64,000 bases of DNA from NCBI GenBank assembly GCA_950295325.1, contig OX485806.1, positions 26,536,001 to 26,600,000 on the forward strand. Reading direction: 5' to 3'. The notes below the pieces were generated by a model. That model saw only the letters and a list, made by a program, of their open reading frames with translations, made no database searches and was not told where the DNA came from. Positions 47,397-61,051 of the stretch are shown piece by piece. Source of the stretch: Polytrichum commune (lineage: Eukaryota; Streptophyta; Polytrichopsida; Polytrichales; Polytrichaceae). The translations under genes were made by a program, and so were the position numbers. Within the stretch, counting starts at the first letter, position 1. The number at the start of each line of letters is the position of its first letter.

Positions 47397-50095
47397 ATGA
47401 CAAGCAAAGCGAGCGTGAAGTTTGCGGAGGGTAATGTGAAGCTGGCAACAAGAGCTTCCGATGAGGAGGAGCTTGAGTCAAATGGCGGATCATCGTGTCC
47501 GTTGGATCAAGAGATGGAGGATCCGATGGAGGATGAGATACCGTGGCATCCTTTAATGGGGGATTTTCCGGGCGTGATTACTTGTCATTTGTTGCTTGGA
47601 CTTATCAACGACGCCATAACCATGTTGCGGTATCAATGTCGCAAACTAAACTCATTTTGCTCTTTTGATTATATATTCGTTGTTTGATGGAATTGTATGT
47701 TGTAAGTTGGTGTCGACTCATGTTTGTAAAGATGATCTCTAACTCTCTCAAGCATGTTCACCTCCCATCCGCGAGTTATATGTGTGTGTGAGACACCAAT
47801 GGTGGAGATATTAGAGTTATTTTTCTTGTACTCAACATGCCTTTGGTAGTTTTCGGTGCATGCTTGGAGGTAGCATGGAGATTTGAATGAAGAAATGTTA
47901 TTTTATATTGGTTCAGTGAGGGTCAAACTCATTTTGGCATGCTCAAAAGCGTTCAAATGAGTCTGACCCTCAACGAACTGAAATAGGTTGTTCTTCATTA
48001 AAATTCAGTTTGGCAATGCTTAGAAGTGATCAAAGAAAGAGTTCGGCTCTCACCAACCTAAAATAGCTTGTTTCTCATTAAAATTCAATGTGGCATGCCT
48101 AGAGATGCTAGAAGTGAGTTTGACCATTTGACCATTTGACCATTTTGGTCATGCCATAAATTTTAGAAAGTTGGCAACTTTTCCCATAATATGTTTTATG
48201 GTTGACAAATGAGCTACTCCCAAAATTTTAGAAGTTTTTGAGTAAATTTAGATGAAGTCCATCACCCTCAAAGTTGGAGGGTCACATGAGGTCATTTTGG
48301 GGGGATTTCTCTTTTTCATGTAGCAAGCAATATGTGCACTAATTGTTTTCCAAATCCATCCGGTCAAGTTGTGCACAACTGTCTCCTTGTCCTGTGGGAA
48401 AAACCCCACCCAAATTGGGCATCATATATGAAAGATTTTGGCTCCTAGATAGGGACAGTTCATGGGAGCACCTTCCAAAACAAGCAAATATCAATCTCAC
48501 AAAAAATTCATGCATGCTTGGAGCATGAGAATTCTTTACATGTTATTTTGGTTAGCATGGTAGTGGGCAACACCCTACACGAGTAGATACCTTCCATCCA
48601 CGTAGATTGCCACTTGATGGGTCACAAACCCCATTAGAATATGAGATGGCGACCCATTTCGGATTGCATGAGTCCTTAGGGGTTAAAGAGTAACTCGATT
48701 GCCTTCTCTTTCTCTCTCAAAGTCTCTAACTTAGCTCCACCCCATATGTCTCACTCTATACCAACAATTGGAACGTTTAGTCTCATTCAAACTTGCTTTG
48801 GAACCCATCTAAGTAAAAACACCAAGCTAGCTAGTCCCATGGACTCAAAATGTTGCACTTTCATAGCAAAAGAATCTTAACAAAGAACTTCGTTAAGAAT
48901 TGGTCATGCCACTGTAAGAAAAGAAAAAGAAAAACCAACGTCAGGCAATCTGACATGAATTTGAGCCCGTTCACCCTACCCTGCTCAAGAATCCTCTTGA
49001 TGTAGGGTGGGGTTTACTGCGTACCTTGCGGAGTGCAGTTGTCATATACCTGGAAGTGCATGTGCTATAAACCCAACTGCAAGTCGTGGAAGTCGAAGTT
49101 AAAAGCATTTTGAAAGTTCCATGATGAGTCTTCCAACAACCTTATGTGTCTCGTTCACCGAGTCGAATATCAAGATTTAGGGTTTTGTCACCTAGAATGT
49201 GAAGCTCTAAGACTCATTGGGACTCTTTATAAATTTCATCAGGACGCTAGGATTCGTCACCGAGGATTTGCTTCATTGTGAGGATCCCGATCCAAGGGAC
49301 GGTGCAGCGGATAACGAACCTATTTATCGCCGGCTCGACAAATTAAAAGACAAACTCGATAAGGTACTAATTTGATGTTGTGCCTACACGGTAGTCGTGT
49401 GTTATTTGGATACTTTTTTTCTCTCTTCTTCACTCACTTCTCGTAGGATATTAAACATGCAATTAGTGCGAGATGATTGGCAAATCCAAATCAGGCCCGT
49501 GGTCATTTGTCTCATAGTTTTTGGAGCTCATATGAATATCTTGTTCATACTCAAAGTGAAGATTCTCATGCTCATTAATCAATCATATAGGTCCCTGCCC
49601 CCCCCTCCCCCTCCAATCATATTGACTATTGAGTGTAGAATGGTTAGCATATTCTGAGCACTTATCTATCTATCTATCTATCTACTCCCTCCGTTTCAAA
49701 ATAAAAGCTACGTTTGGACGTAAACTGCATTACGAAACAAAAGTTAGATGTGGTGAAATTTCTCTCAAACTTCGCCAAACGAACTGGAATGTTGTCAAAA
49801 TCAATGTAAATGTTGTTGCTGATGAACTACCAAGTCAAATAACAATTTACACTTGTTTAACAATTGATATTTGGACTCGATGGCGTCGACGCACATCAAT
49901 GCGGTTTTATGTGTGAGATCAATCGGTGTCAATCGTCAATGGCGATGAACGGGTGTTACTATGGACACCCCTAGCTCGCCAGAAAGCGCTCAGTGAGAGC
50001 TATGCGATGCACGCAACTTCGTGCTTAAAGTGCGAAAAATGACCTTAAGCCCACGGATTTTCTAAAACGTAACTTTTAATATGAAACGGAGGGAG

Positions 50096-50130
<35 letters not shown>

Positions 50131-53100
50131 TTGGGTGTCTGTGCTTAGATCCGCATCTTACCACATACCACTCAAATACATTATGTGTCTAAATTATTGC
50201 TACGTTGAATTTAGGCACGCCTACCCTATATGCCTCACCAAAGATTTTCTTGGCCAAGTGTCTCACTTGATGATGATGCAAGGGCCTAGGGAGTTCACTA
50301 CCTATAGGGTTCATTAAGCATATTCACTAAAGGAGTACTTTATGGGGGTTATAATATAGTAGCAAAATATTCCACCAATTTAGATGATATAATGGAAATA
50401 TTCTAGTATTGTCATTTTCTTTTCTTTTCTTGAAACACCGTAAGTTACTTAACACCTTCTTCATCAAATTGATGGCTAATTTTTATATATATATATTATT
50501 TTGATCATATATACCGCCAATAAATTGAATAGACCTTATAATTGATCATTGATGACCTCCCCTAGTGCTAGGGAAAGTTGATATGATTGTAAATTACAAA
50601 ACCTTCCATGTTAAAATATAGCATCCCAAAATTTTATTGGAGAATATAAATAAATAAATACATAGGTACCCAACAATGTGACAAAGAAATTTGTAAGTAA
50701 CATAGGTTGTTCTATAAAAATTAAATCTAATGGTCATTATTAAAATAATTCCATTCTATCCTTTGAATTGCTAAAACAATCTTAGAATATTTTACTATAT
50801 TATAGCCCCCCATAATATGTCCTTAACACATACGGTTAGTGAGCCCCTATAGGTTGTGAAATCCCCAGGTGATGATGAATATGTTAAGAGTGTATGTTTC
50901 AAGAGGAGGTGTTGCTTACTGCACCTCGAACCATAGACATGCCTTTGCAACTCATCGGTGGTCAACTAAGTCTAGAAATCACAAATTTGGCCACCTCTCC
51001 TTTGACAATGTAGCTGAACCCCCCTAGGTTTGTAATTATGTATATATAATTTTGATAGAATTTAGGTAATAAAAAATAACATTTGTGCAAATTGTACATT
51101 GACGTGAAAGGGAGCCTGTTCTTCCTTACACTCATCATGTTTTTGCGAAGCTTCAAGATAGAGTTACTTCCTTTCATTTTAATGTGGTTATGATATATTT
51201 GGTACGACAATTTTGGGTAAGGAGGGCAGGAGCTATTGGAGAGGTTGAAATACCATGCTGACCGGAGAAAACAATGGAAGGAGGCTATAGATGATGTTGA
51301 AGAGTTTGAAAAGGCGACCAAGAAGCTGACGACATCCGCGTGGTCGCTATGTTGCTACTTCATTGTGAGGAGTCTCACCCAAGCAATTATGCCAAGGTTC
51401 TTGAACACGAACCTCTTTGTCAAAGCAATGCAATTTCGTAGTGATACCGTAAGAGAAATTTAATCTAATTTTGGGTGATTAATACGATGAGTTCTTTTTA
51501 TATAACATCACTACAAGCATATTACAAGTCCTGGGTGATTGACTTGCATTAGTGGAAATTCTGCAGATCTACTACAATAGTACTAGATTGGCATATTTCG
51601 TCCAGTGACGCATGATGATTGCCGATCGAGGATTCATGTGCTAGAGTTAGTGAATTGATGCTTTAGTGTAATTATAATGAATTAATGTAACGTCCATTGT
51701 TTAACACAAAAGGATCAAACTCAAAATCAAGTTCAAGAAAATGTGGTGGAAACACCACTCTAGATGCATTATTTTTTCATCCAAAAATGACGTACAATGC
51801 ACATGCTACACAAACTTGTTCACACAAGAGATGGATTTCACATCCATCACTAGTTTTTGCCATTTGAAAACTAGTGTTTGCGTACAATTTCAAAATGTCA
51901 TTTTTTTCCTTTTCTTTTTTGCTTGCATAAGTTTAGATTTTCTTTGAACATGGTTTGTACTTGAATACATGGGTATATATTTGAGATAAAGTTGTATTGG
52001 TTGTTGGTTTTAGGCGAATGAATATGCAAGGGATCAACTAGAGCAACTACAAATTCAACAACCTCCTAGTTTTCTATACATGTGTGAAGGTCTAACGAAG
52101 GTAACTCTTAGACAAGAGAAATGCCCTTTACACTAAGTTTTTGAACAACGTCCGTGAATTCAAAATGACCTAGATAAAGACATCTAGATAACTAGACTTG
52201 GGTTATTCTTCACCCTCCTCAAAAGTGACATAACTTGTATTTAAGAACATTGGACCAAGGCACAATCGACGACCATACCCCTTGATGCAATGACCATCGA
52301 AAAAGGTCAATTTGGAAGATCTTATCACGTCAAAGAGTTCAAAATCTGAAAACATGTCCAACTTTACTTAAACATGAATTTCATCAAGCATGACGTTTAG
52401 TATTATTAGTACTATTAATAGTATTAATAGTATTACGTTTATTATCATTACAATAAAAATTTTTGTGGGTCCTTCTAGTTGATGTTTGTGTTCAACCACA
52501 TGAATGTTTCAACCACATTTCACTGATGTCTATGGGCCATCATTTTAGATGCGAACTGTGGCATTGAGGAGATTCTCTACTTCATTAGAAGAGGAAAAAG
52601 CAATTGAAGATTACCGAATGCATTGCTTTTGGCGTGAAGAACAAGTGAGAGCACCTTCTCACATAATATTTAGACAACATTAGTTGATGTCAAGTGCATG
52701 GAGGCTCTTCACACTTCCGTTGTGTGCTTAAAAATAGGGGAGACAACCTTCCGGAAACGACATTATAGTATTATCCTCACCACGAAGCTCCATAAAACCA
52801 TGATGCGTGTAACATGAGAATGGTCTCCCATTCATGTTGGTGAACGAGACACCGGTGCTTATTTTTTTTTATAGTAACTCATTCATGCTTGAAAAGTTTG
52901 CATGAGGATGTATAAATCTCAATTAGGACTAAGTGAGAGGGTGAATGTGAAACTTTGCAGGCCAAGAAAATGGAGGAGGCGGTGGCTAGAGATCTCAAGG
53001 ATGACCAACAAAAACGCGCAGATGATCACGCCCAATACCTCAAGAATGAGCGCCTCATTCAACGTAGATATTTTTGTCCACAGTGCTACACTCTAACCTC

Positions 53101-56100
53101 CCCAATAGCACACCTGTGGCAACCAAAGTGCACATGATATCAAGGAGGTCTGCAATGTTCACATGGATGCGTGATAATAGAGAATCAGTGTAGTGTGTGA
53201 CAATTTGAGACAACACTACGTCAATAATACAATAATGACAACGTGATGTGTGCGAGCATGTGGTTTGAGTTATTTGGTGGGTAGTTTTGATGTCGAAACC
53301 CATGTTCTATGGGAGCTAGGGATACACAATAACAAGGAGGGAAATTTAGACTGAGCACATCCGGTCCCTAGGGTTTCAAGATATGAGAGAGGAAGTGACG
53401 TTATAGAGGGTGACATTATGGAGGCGAGGGAGTAAATGTTTTCAAGTAGATGTGATGAAACTTATGAGTTTCAAAACACATCAACAACGGATGCCACATT
53501 CGGTTTTGATTTACAGATCGGTCGTCATTTAGATATATGCGTCATCATATTATCGACCCCTAAATGCCTGAGGGTTTTGAGCAATCTCAAAACCTAGTAT
53601 GAAAACATTCCTCTCTCTATAGAAGAGAACGCTTCCCAAGCCACGTACATGGCTCCGGGGACTGATTTGTAGTTTGAAACTAATCAATCCGTAGGAATAC
53701 GTAAGACTAGTTAACTAGTTCGAAACTTGTCAATCGAAACAAGTGCAAACCTGAAGATCATCCAATGCACGCTGCTAGTTGACGTACACTATAGGAAAAT
53801 TAGTTGACACTAGAGGGAATTAGTTAACCTTCGTGTTGGCTTTGTCTTGCATACTTTTTTTCTCGAGGTTTGTGTTGATTCCAATGTGGGAATTGGGTGA
53901 CTTTGTGGAAATTGCAGAGGAGAAGGAAAACTCGGTGATCCTCGCGAAGCAAATGGACGAGCAACTGAAAATCGATTGTGCCATATTGGAAGGTCAAGAA
54001 ATCGCCGTTTTTGATGCTGAGGTGAGCATTCTTGCACTTGATGACATTAAAGAAAGTTACCCCGTGCCCGCCCTCCCTAATAACCACACAACTATGGGTA
54101 GATGGTGGTGAATGGACATTGCACGTCAATGTCTAAACACTGAAGTTTTTTCTTTTTCTTGTGATAAGGCGACTTTTAAAGTCGTTTTCTTGTCTGTTCT
54201 TTGTTGTGACATCAACACTGTACGTGAATAGTTGGACGAAGTCATGGATGAAAGACCTCAAGTCTTGAGTATATGCTAGTAGGAAAGGAAAGGGGGGGGG
54301 GGGGCATGTGAAATGACAAGGAGCTGAGTGTAGAAAATTGCAAGTGATTGCATTGTTGAAGTTCTAAGGGAGTCTAGCTAGTAAGGAGCTCCTCGACATT
54401 CTATGAGATTTTGGAGACAAAACTAGGTCACTTGTTGTCTCGAGACCACGCTTGCCATAGTCTCTATGTTTGTGCCAACGCCAACCAACCTTTGGCGTCG
54501 ATTGCCTGATTGTGAGGCCATTTCCAAGGGTGGTTCACGGCAATCTAGGCTTTTGGTCATTTGTAGCTCTTGAATTTGGATGATAGGTTCATCCCTTAAA
54601 GAAATTGAGGTGTTGGAGTTTCATCATGTTCTCACAACCAAGTCCTATCACTAGGGAGGGAGGGTTTTACAAATAGCAATGTCCTTCCAAGAGGGACAAA
54701 ACTCAAAGTTTGAGCCTCTTTTGAGTCCATTTTACAAACAACTTCATTGTATGGAAAGGAAGGACATAACATCACTCAACAAGGTCGGCCTATTCATGTT
54801 TATAGGGAACATTTATTGAAATGAATTGAAATATTCTTGCACAAATCTCAAACTACATCTTGAAAGTTCAAGGTACCTCAAAATGAAATGCTCACGTGTA
54901 TAGAATGTTTGGGGGGTTCAAGGGAAGACCCAATGATGAGCATTATCGATTAATATAGCACTACAATGTTTGGAGAGGTTGTACCAAAACTAGAAAGATG
55001 GTGAATAAAGATATGTTAACAATTCTATGATGTACATGCTCCAAAGGCCAAACATGTGAAACCTATAACGAAATTATCATAAAAACATATCATGAAAAAC
55101 TGCAAAATCCCATGACATGAAATCTTACATAGCCATGCACAATAGCTCCAACATATTTTGGTTTGGAAGGATTTGTATAGATCCACTCTAAGTGCATTAG
55201 AAGCCTTTCTAAGGACTAGTATGGTATATGAAGAAGTCGGACTAGTACAAGAAGGCTATGTCTGGGCAATGACTAAACTATTGGCATGGATCTTTCTTTT
55301 GAAGGATAGAACAACGTTTTGTCTCTCGAGAACAACAAAATGGATGAGGCACTTCTCGAATTACAGGTTCTTGTTTTGGCAATTTCTTCTTCAATCAAGT
55401 TGGTAACACATAATCACTTCTATTGATGACATATTGACTCAACAGAGCCCACCTCCCGAAAGGTAGGAAGTACGCCTACCCTGACACCTGGTAAAACGGG
55501 ATCAAGGTCAGGAAATACGAGCTCTCATTCACGTCGATGCAAATCAAAAACACCTATGTTATATTTATTTTGATTTTATTATGACATCAACTTTACGTGC
55601 ATTCATGACACGTATAGAGTTCCACAAGTTCTTGGAATCCTAATTGACTAACTGAATTGAGTCACGTTGAAGAGATTTCACAGATTCGGAACTAAATTTT
55701 GATTTTAAATTGCGGACTTCTGATTGTTGCAAATTGATGAGTTTCAGAATAAGCATCGAGATAAGGAGCTACAAATGCGAGGTAAAAAAGGGCAAAGCAT
55801 TGAAGAAGTTGAAGACTTGCTTTGGGAGTATGAGGATGACATCACCACCCGAACACAAAAACTTAATGAACTCATTGTAAGGCCATTTTCATAACATTAC
55901 TCACAAGTTCGCACTTGCACCGTGTGGTTTTGAATAAAAAGGGGCATAAGGCCGCTTTTATGTTGGGGTTTCCTTACAAATTGAGCAGTTTCGGAGTTTG
56001 AATTTTGTTCATCCTCACAAAATTTTGAGCTTGGATTGCATTGGCAATTACTGAGTCATGTTAGCAATTGCGAGACATAAAGATGATCATTTCAAGGTTA

Positions 56101-59100
56101 AGGATCATAGTTGAGATGCAAACATTATAAGAGGTCAAAGTGAAGATTCTCTTTCTTTCTAAGTGATCACGTAGGTCCTGTTGTGGAAATGAAATGCAGT
56201 TGTTTTCAAAGTCCAAGAAGTTCAAAGCCTTATGCAACTTAAAGTCTACAAAGTTGTCTAATTCCCTAAAGTAGTGGAGTGCACTATCCTTTGTGAGATA
56301 GAGGTTGTGTGGGATTTGGAGAGAGGGAACTTGAGACTCCCTAGCTAGAGAAGAGGCGCTCATAATTGACCACTTAAGAGATTTTGTGCCAAATATGGAG
56401 AAGTATAAGGTGGTGCAAATTTATCATGTGTAGGAAGATAGAATTCAAGAGGACTGCAATGTTTTTTTTTTGGTAATTTTTATCCTTAAATTGAGATTAT
56501 TGTTGATTTTTTAAGCCAAAGTTTGGCTCGAACACATTACTCATGTCTAGAGTTTGCCATAATCGTGCATTTTGAGACGAATTCCTCGTCACCTTAGCAC
56601 TCAAAACTAGGGACATGTGTCATGATATTATCAATTCCTTGGTGATACCATAATTGAAGTTGGAGACTTAAGGTTAGTTTCCATGTAGGCCGCTTCGCCC
56701 ACCAAATTCTAGTGGAAGTGCAAATTCCACCTAGTGGCATCTACTAGAATTTGATGGGTGAAGCGGTTTACATGGAAACTAACCCTTAGAAACCGTGAAA
56801 TGTGGAACCTTATTTTAATAGTCCACAAAAAACAATTACAAAAATCAGTCCTAGCATGATCAAAATTATGGCACCCTATAAATTCCCAATGGTCACTTGA
56901 TCAGGATAGGTGGTCCAACTCTACTACTACATTCTCCAATAGGGAAGGGAGCTTATCTATACTAGAGTTGTAGAGGAGAGACTATCCAATAATAGTTGTG
57001 TTAATTATTGAACCTAGAATGATTACTGAAATTCGGGCATGCACTTTGATCTTATCATAACATACGTCTTTTGGTGTCCATGTTTAGTTACATTCTTGCC
57101 ATATACCGTTCAAATTCAGGTGTTTGATTAAGGGTCAGGGCTACACACCCACCTCTTTGAGTTGGGCCCATTATACTGGCGTCTAGCCCTAGCCCCAATT
57201 AGGAAGAGTGACCACATTATAAGGTCCACATAGTCACCTTATAAGTTAAATGCCTTAAAAAGCTTAGATAAATCAAGAACCATTGAGCCACTCATACTCT
57301 TGCTCATAGCCTCATACGTACACCACAAATAGATTATTCTCGACAAGTGTGTGGGGAGATTTTTGGGTATAGCCGGTTGAGATCCTAGTGTTTCCAAGCC
57401 CAAGCGGTCACATGTTGATATCTTTGGATTTCCTTTATGAATGGGAGGTATATTCAATAGATTCCTCTAAAAGGATGGGTAGTTCAATGAACTTCAACTG
57501 GTTATTGCTCAAACTCAACTGCTTCATTTGTAACTAACAGCCGGTTCTCCCCGTTCGTTGAAATGAAATGAGACTGATTTTAAAGTCCGGGAAATCAGAA
57601 AGGCTAATGGGGCTTATAGTACATTAGGATGGTTCCAAACCTGCTAATTCTCTAGGGTGATAGAGTGCATTAGCTTCTTGTGAGATAAAGGCTAATGTCA
57701 ACTCGATGGTTTAATTGAAAGAAATACTCGAGGGTCCTTGAAACTACGTTCTCAATTGGTGATCATGAAGACTTATCTCTAATGGGGTTATGTAAGGGAC
57801 ATTCCAACACAAAATGTGCCTCATTTAAATTGTATTATAAAAGGAAAAGTGGCATAGTCTAATGGTATCATTGATAGTCATTGATATTTCATTCAACCAT
57901 CAAGTTGAACATGTCGCACCCACAGACCAATTTTGAGTTGCTACAATAGGAATTAGAGTTATCCTTTAATTCAACCGGAGTTCTGGTTGGGAGTTGGTTA
58001 ATTTGCATACAAAGCTTTCCATGTTCAGTAAGTCTTCAGTGTATGATTTGAGTTAGCATGGGACTTTGAAAGAAGACCATTCTATATCGGCTCATTGGGG
58101 GCCAAACTCATTTTTAGCACCTCTTGGCATGCCGAACTGAATTTTGACCCTCAATGTACCAATATAGAGAGTTTCGGACCACAACTTCACTTGATTTGAA
58201 GGATAACGTTGTTATTCTTACCTTGAAGTTTGGTAAAACATGATCAATCTAATCGGAGCGGTCTCCCATTCATTGTCAACATTGCTTTTATATTTCATAT
58301 ATTGATGGGTCATAAAGTCAAACGTGAAACCTAACCGATTCATGTATTGCCTACATATTTGGGTAGGAAGAGCATAGAGTGGTTGATGCGCACTTGGAAA
58401 TGATGCATGCATACTTCGTCGAGAAAGCACGTCTGGTACAACTCTAGCCTCTACTTAATTCGAGCGATTATGTTTACATGCATACTCTCTTATACTACAC
58501 TAATTGCAACTCACGGCGAGAAAAATGTATTCATAAATAAGTTTGGCTATCAACTGGAGATTTATGGTTTCATTTTTTGGACAATCGATTATCAAACGCT
58601 TTAAATCAACAACCATGATGATGAAGTTATGCGTTTCCTTGTCATGACACTAGTCGAAAACTATGCCCCAAAAAATCGCAGCTGAAATCATCTGTGGTTC
58701 TTCGACCAACCTGATCTACAGTCACTAAACGACTACAGATTCGTCTTTTTCATTCCGCGACCGCCGCAGTTCCAGGACCTTTCCAACGGCACATTACACG
58801 CCCCCAAATTCTTAAAAAAATTCCAGTCGCTAAACCAAAAAAACAAATCTGCTGTCATTTAGCGACTACATATCAAGTTGGTCAAAAGAACCGTAGCCGA
58901 TTTCAGCTACGGCTATTATTGGCCTAGCTCTCTACCAGTGTGAGTTGCAATGGACAAGTTGCAACAAATGACTGTAATCAACAAGTTTTCATGAAGCGAA
59001 GTGTTTACTTTCCCTTTATGCTTTTCCTGTTGCGACACACCAATTTGAATGCCACACTAAATCAGATGTTTATGAGGAACGGTTGAAACCCTAAACCCAA

Positions 59101-61020
59101 AACCCTAAACCATGGCTGCAAGACTCTCTACTAACTCTGAGCTTGTAATTTGTATGGACAGGCTGCCATTAGAGCCGAGGAACTGAGGGTATATCAAGAA
59201 GCAGCTGTGGTATGTTTTCATTACATTCTTCACAAGTGCATTTTTGTGCTTTGTAGTTTAAATGGAATATACCAAGAGGCCAGTGTGTGTGTGTGTGTGG
59301 TTTTTTTTTGTTTTTTAAAATTAATTTTTGTTTTTTAATTTTTTTTAATTTTTAATAAATGTTTTTAGTGGCCATAGTCGGTCAAAATTCTGGTGTTGTC
59401 CAAGTCCAACTGGTTACGTAGTGTGATCATTATGGTTTTTCCATCATAGACGATTTGAGGTATATTCTGTAGATTCCTCTTAAATTGATCCATAGTTCTC
59501 CTGATGCCTTGAATCTCAACCGGTTCATCTGTAACTAGCAGTCGGTTCTCCATGTTTATCGTAAGAGACTGAATGAAAAGGGAAGAAGTTCTGGTTGAAT
59601 TTGTTGTGTCATGCGGTAAGTTAGTGAGGGTATGGCAAAATGAGGAATGTCATCATTTGATGATGAATAAGATATTCATGTGAGCTCTAAAAATCATGAG
59701 AAAAGTGGCTATGACCTCAATTAGGATTTGCTAATAACCACCTCATAGGAATCATGTGTTTCATATGCAAGGAGAATGGGCTATTTGGTGGGGGGGGGGG
59801 GGGGGAAACAACCATCTAAGATCCATCTACCCTTATATATATAAGAAGGATGAATAGGTCTCTCACAATGAAATGAGAATGAAATTGATTTCAAAGTCCC
59901 GGAAGCCAAAAGGTTGAGGGAATTGAAAGTACATCAAGATGGTTTCAATTCCCTAGAGTGGCGGAGTGTGGTAGCCTCCGTGAGATAGAGGCTAATGTCA
60001 ACTTGATGGTCCAATCGAAAGAAAGACTTGACAATGACAAGATGTGACATCCTTTCTTGGTGGCTGATTAGGAATGGTGAAGTTAGTATTTTTTGGGCTG
60101 CCTGAAGGGGTAGGGAGTTACTAAAATATGGTTAACATCCCGGTCAATTTCAACTGTATTTGCCTAATTGACAAAGGCACCACTTTATACTAGAGCTTGA
60201 GGACCCTCTTGACCCATGATATATAAATTATGTGATTGGTCGAGAATCTGGATATGGTCCAAGTTCACATTACACTAGACCTTGAAGGCACGAGGGACCA
60301 AAGAAGCTCAAACGGATGAAAATCTTGTATGGCGTCTTACATGGCAGCAAGTGGACAGTGTTTCATTATCTACCAGATATTGCTTAAGGTCCAGCAAAAA
60401 GAGGTGGGTCTAATGAAAAACTAGGGGCCGTGGGCATTCATTTAAATTGCCATTGGGGGTCCTAGAAATATCATATTGTCATGGTGGAGATCCAAACCTG
60501 AACATATGTTAGTGCCTCTCCACATTTTTGCTTTACACTAAGCTTGAGAGCCCATCAATTGCAAAGTTGGATTTCTATATCCCACAGTACGGCCTTTGGA
60601 TGATTTTTGAGGGCCCTCAAATTTTCATGGTCACAACTCTTGGCCCGGTGTAAAGCGACCCTAAGTGTCCACTAGTTAAATCTAGACTGGATTTGTACAA
60701 ACCAAAGACTACACTAATTACCCTACATAATGTGTGTTACTATTCAAAGTTACGCAGTGCTATATCTATTTAATGAGAACGTAATATTCTACCAAACAAA
60801 TGTCATTTATGTTCTTCAATCTCTAGACAACTTATTAAACTTTTGTTAGTAGAAATTGAAATCCTGAGTAAGACGTTATTGCATTGCATTGCATAACCCC
60901 GAACAATAACATGCACTATTTGGGATAATTAGTGTAACATCAATCAACCTCCAGAGAAAGATAGCATGCTCTTATTTTAATTCATTATTTTTTCCTTCTG
61001 CAAAATAAAAAATAAAGAAC

Positions 61021-61051
<31 letters not shown>

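Noticed and set aside
49629-49916. 95-codon frame
   Set aside because: Reads through a microsatellite into the Stowaway MITE.
50962-51321. 119-codon minus frame
   Set aside because: Antisense to exon 3 of the axonemal gene, which has consistent splice phases.
55158-55406. 82-codon frame as a retrotransposon integrase or reverse transcriptase fragment
   Set aside because: No catalytic motif could be read and neighbouring frames do not extend it.
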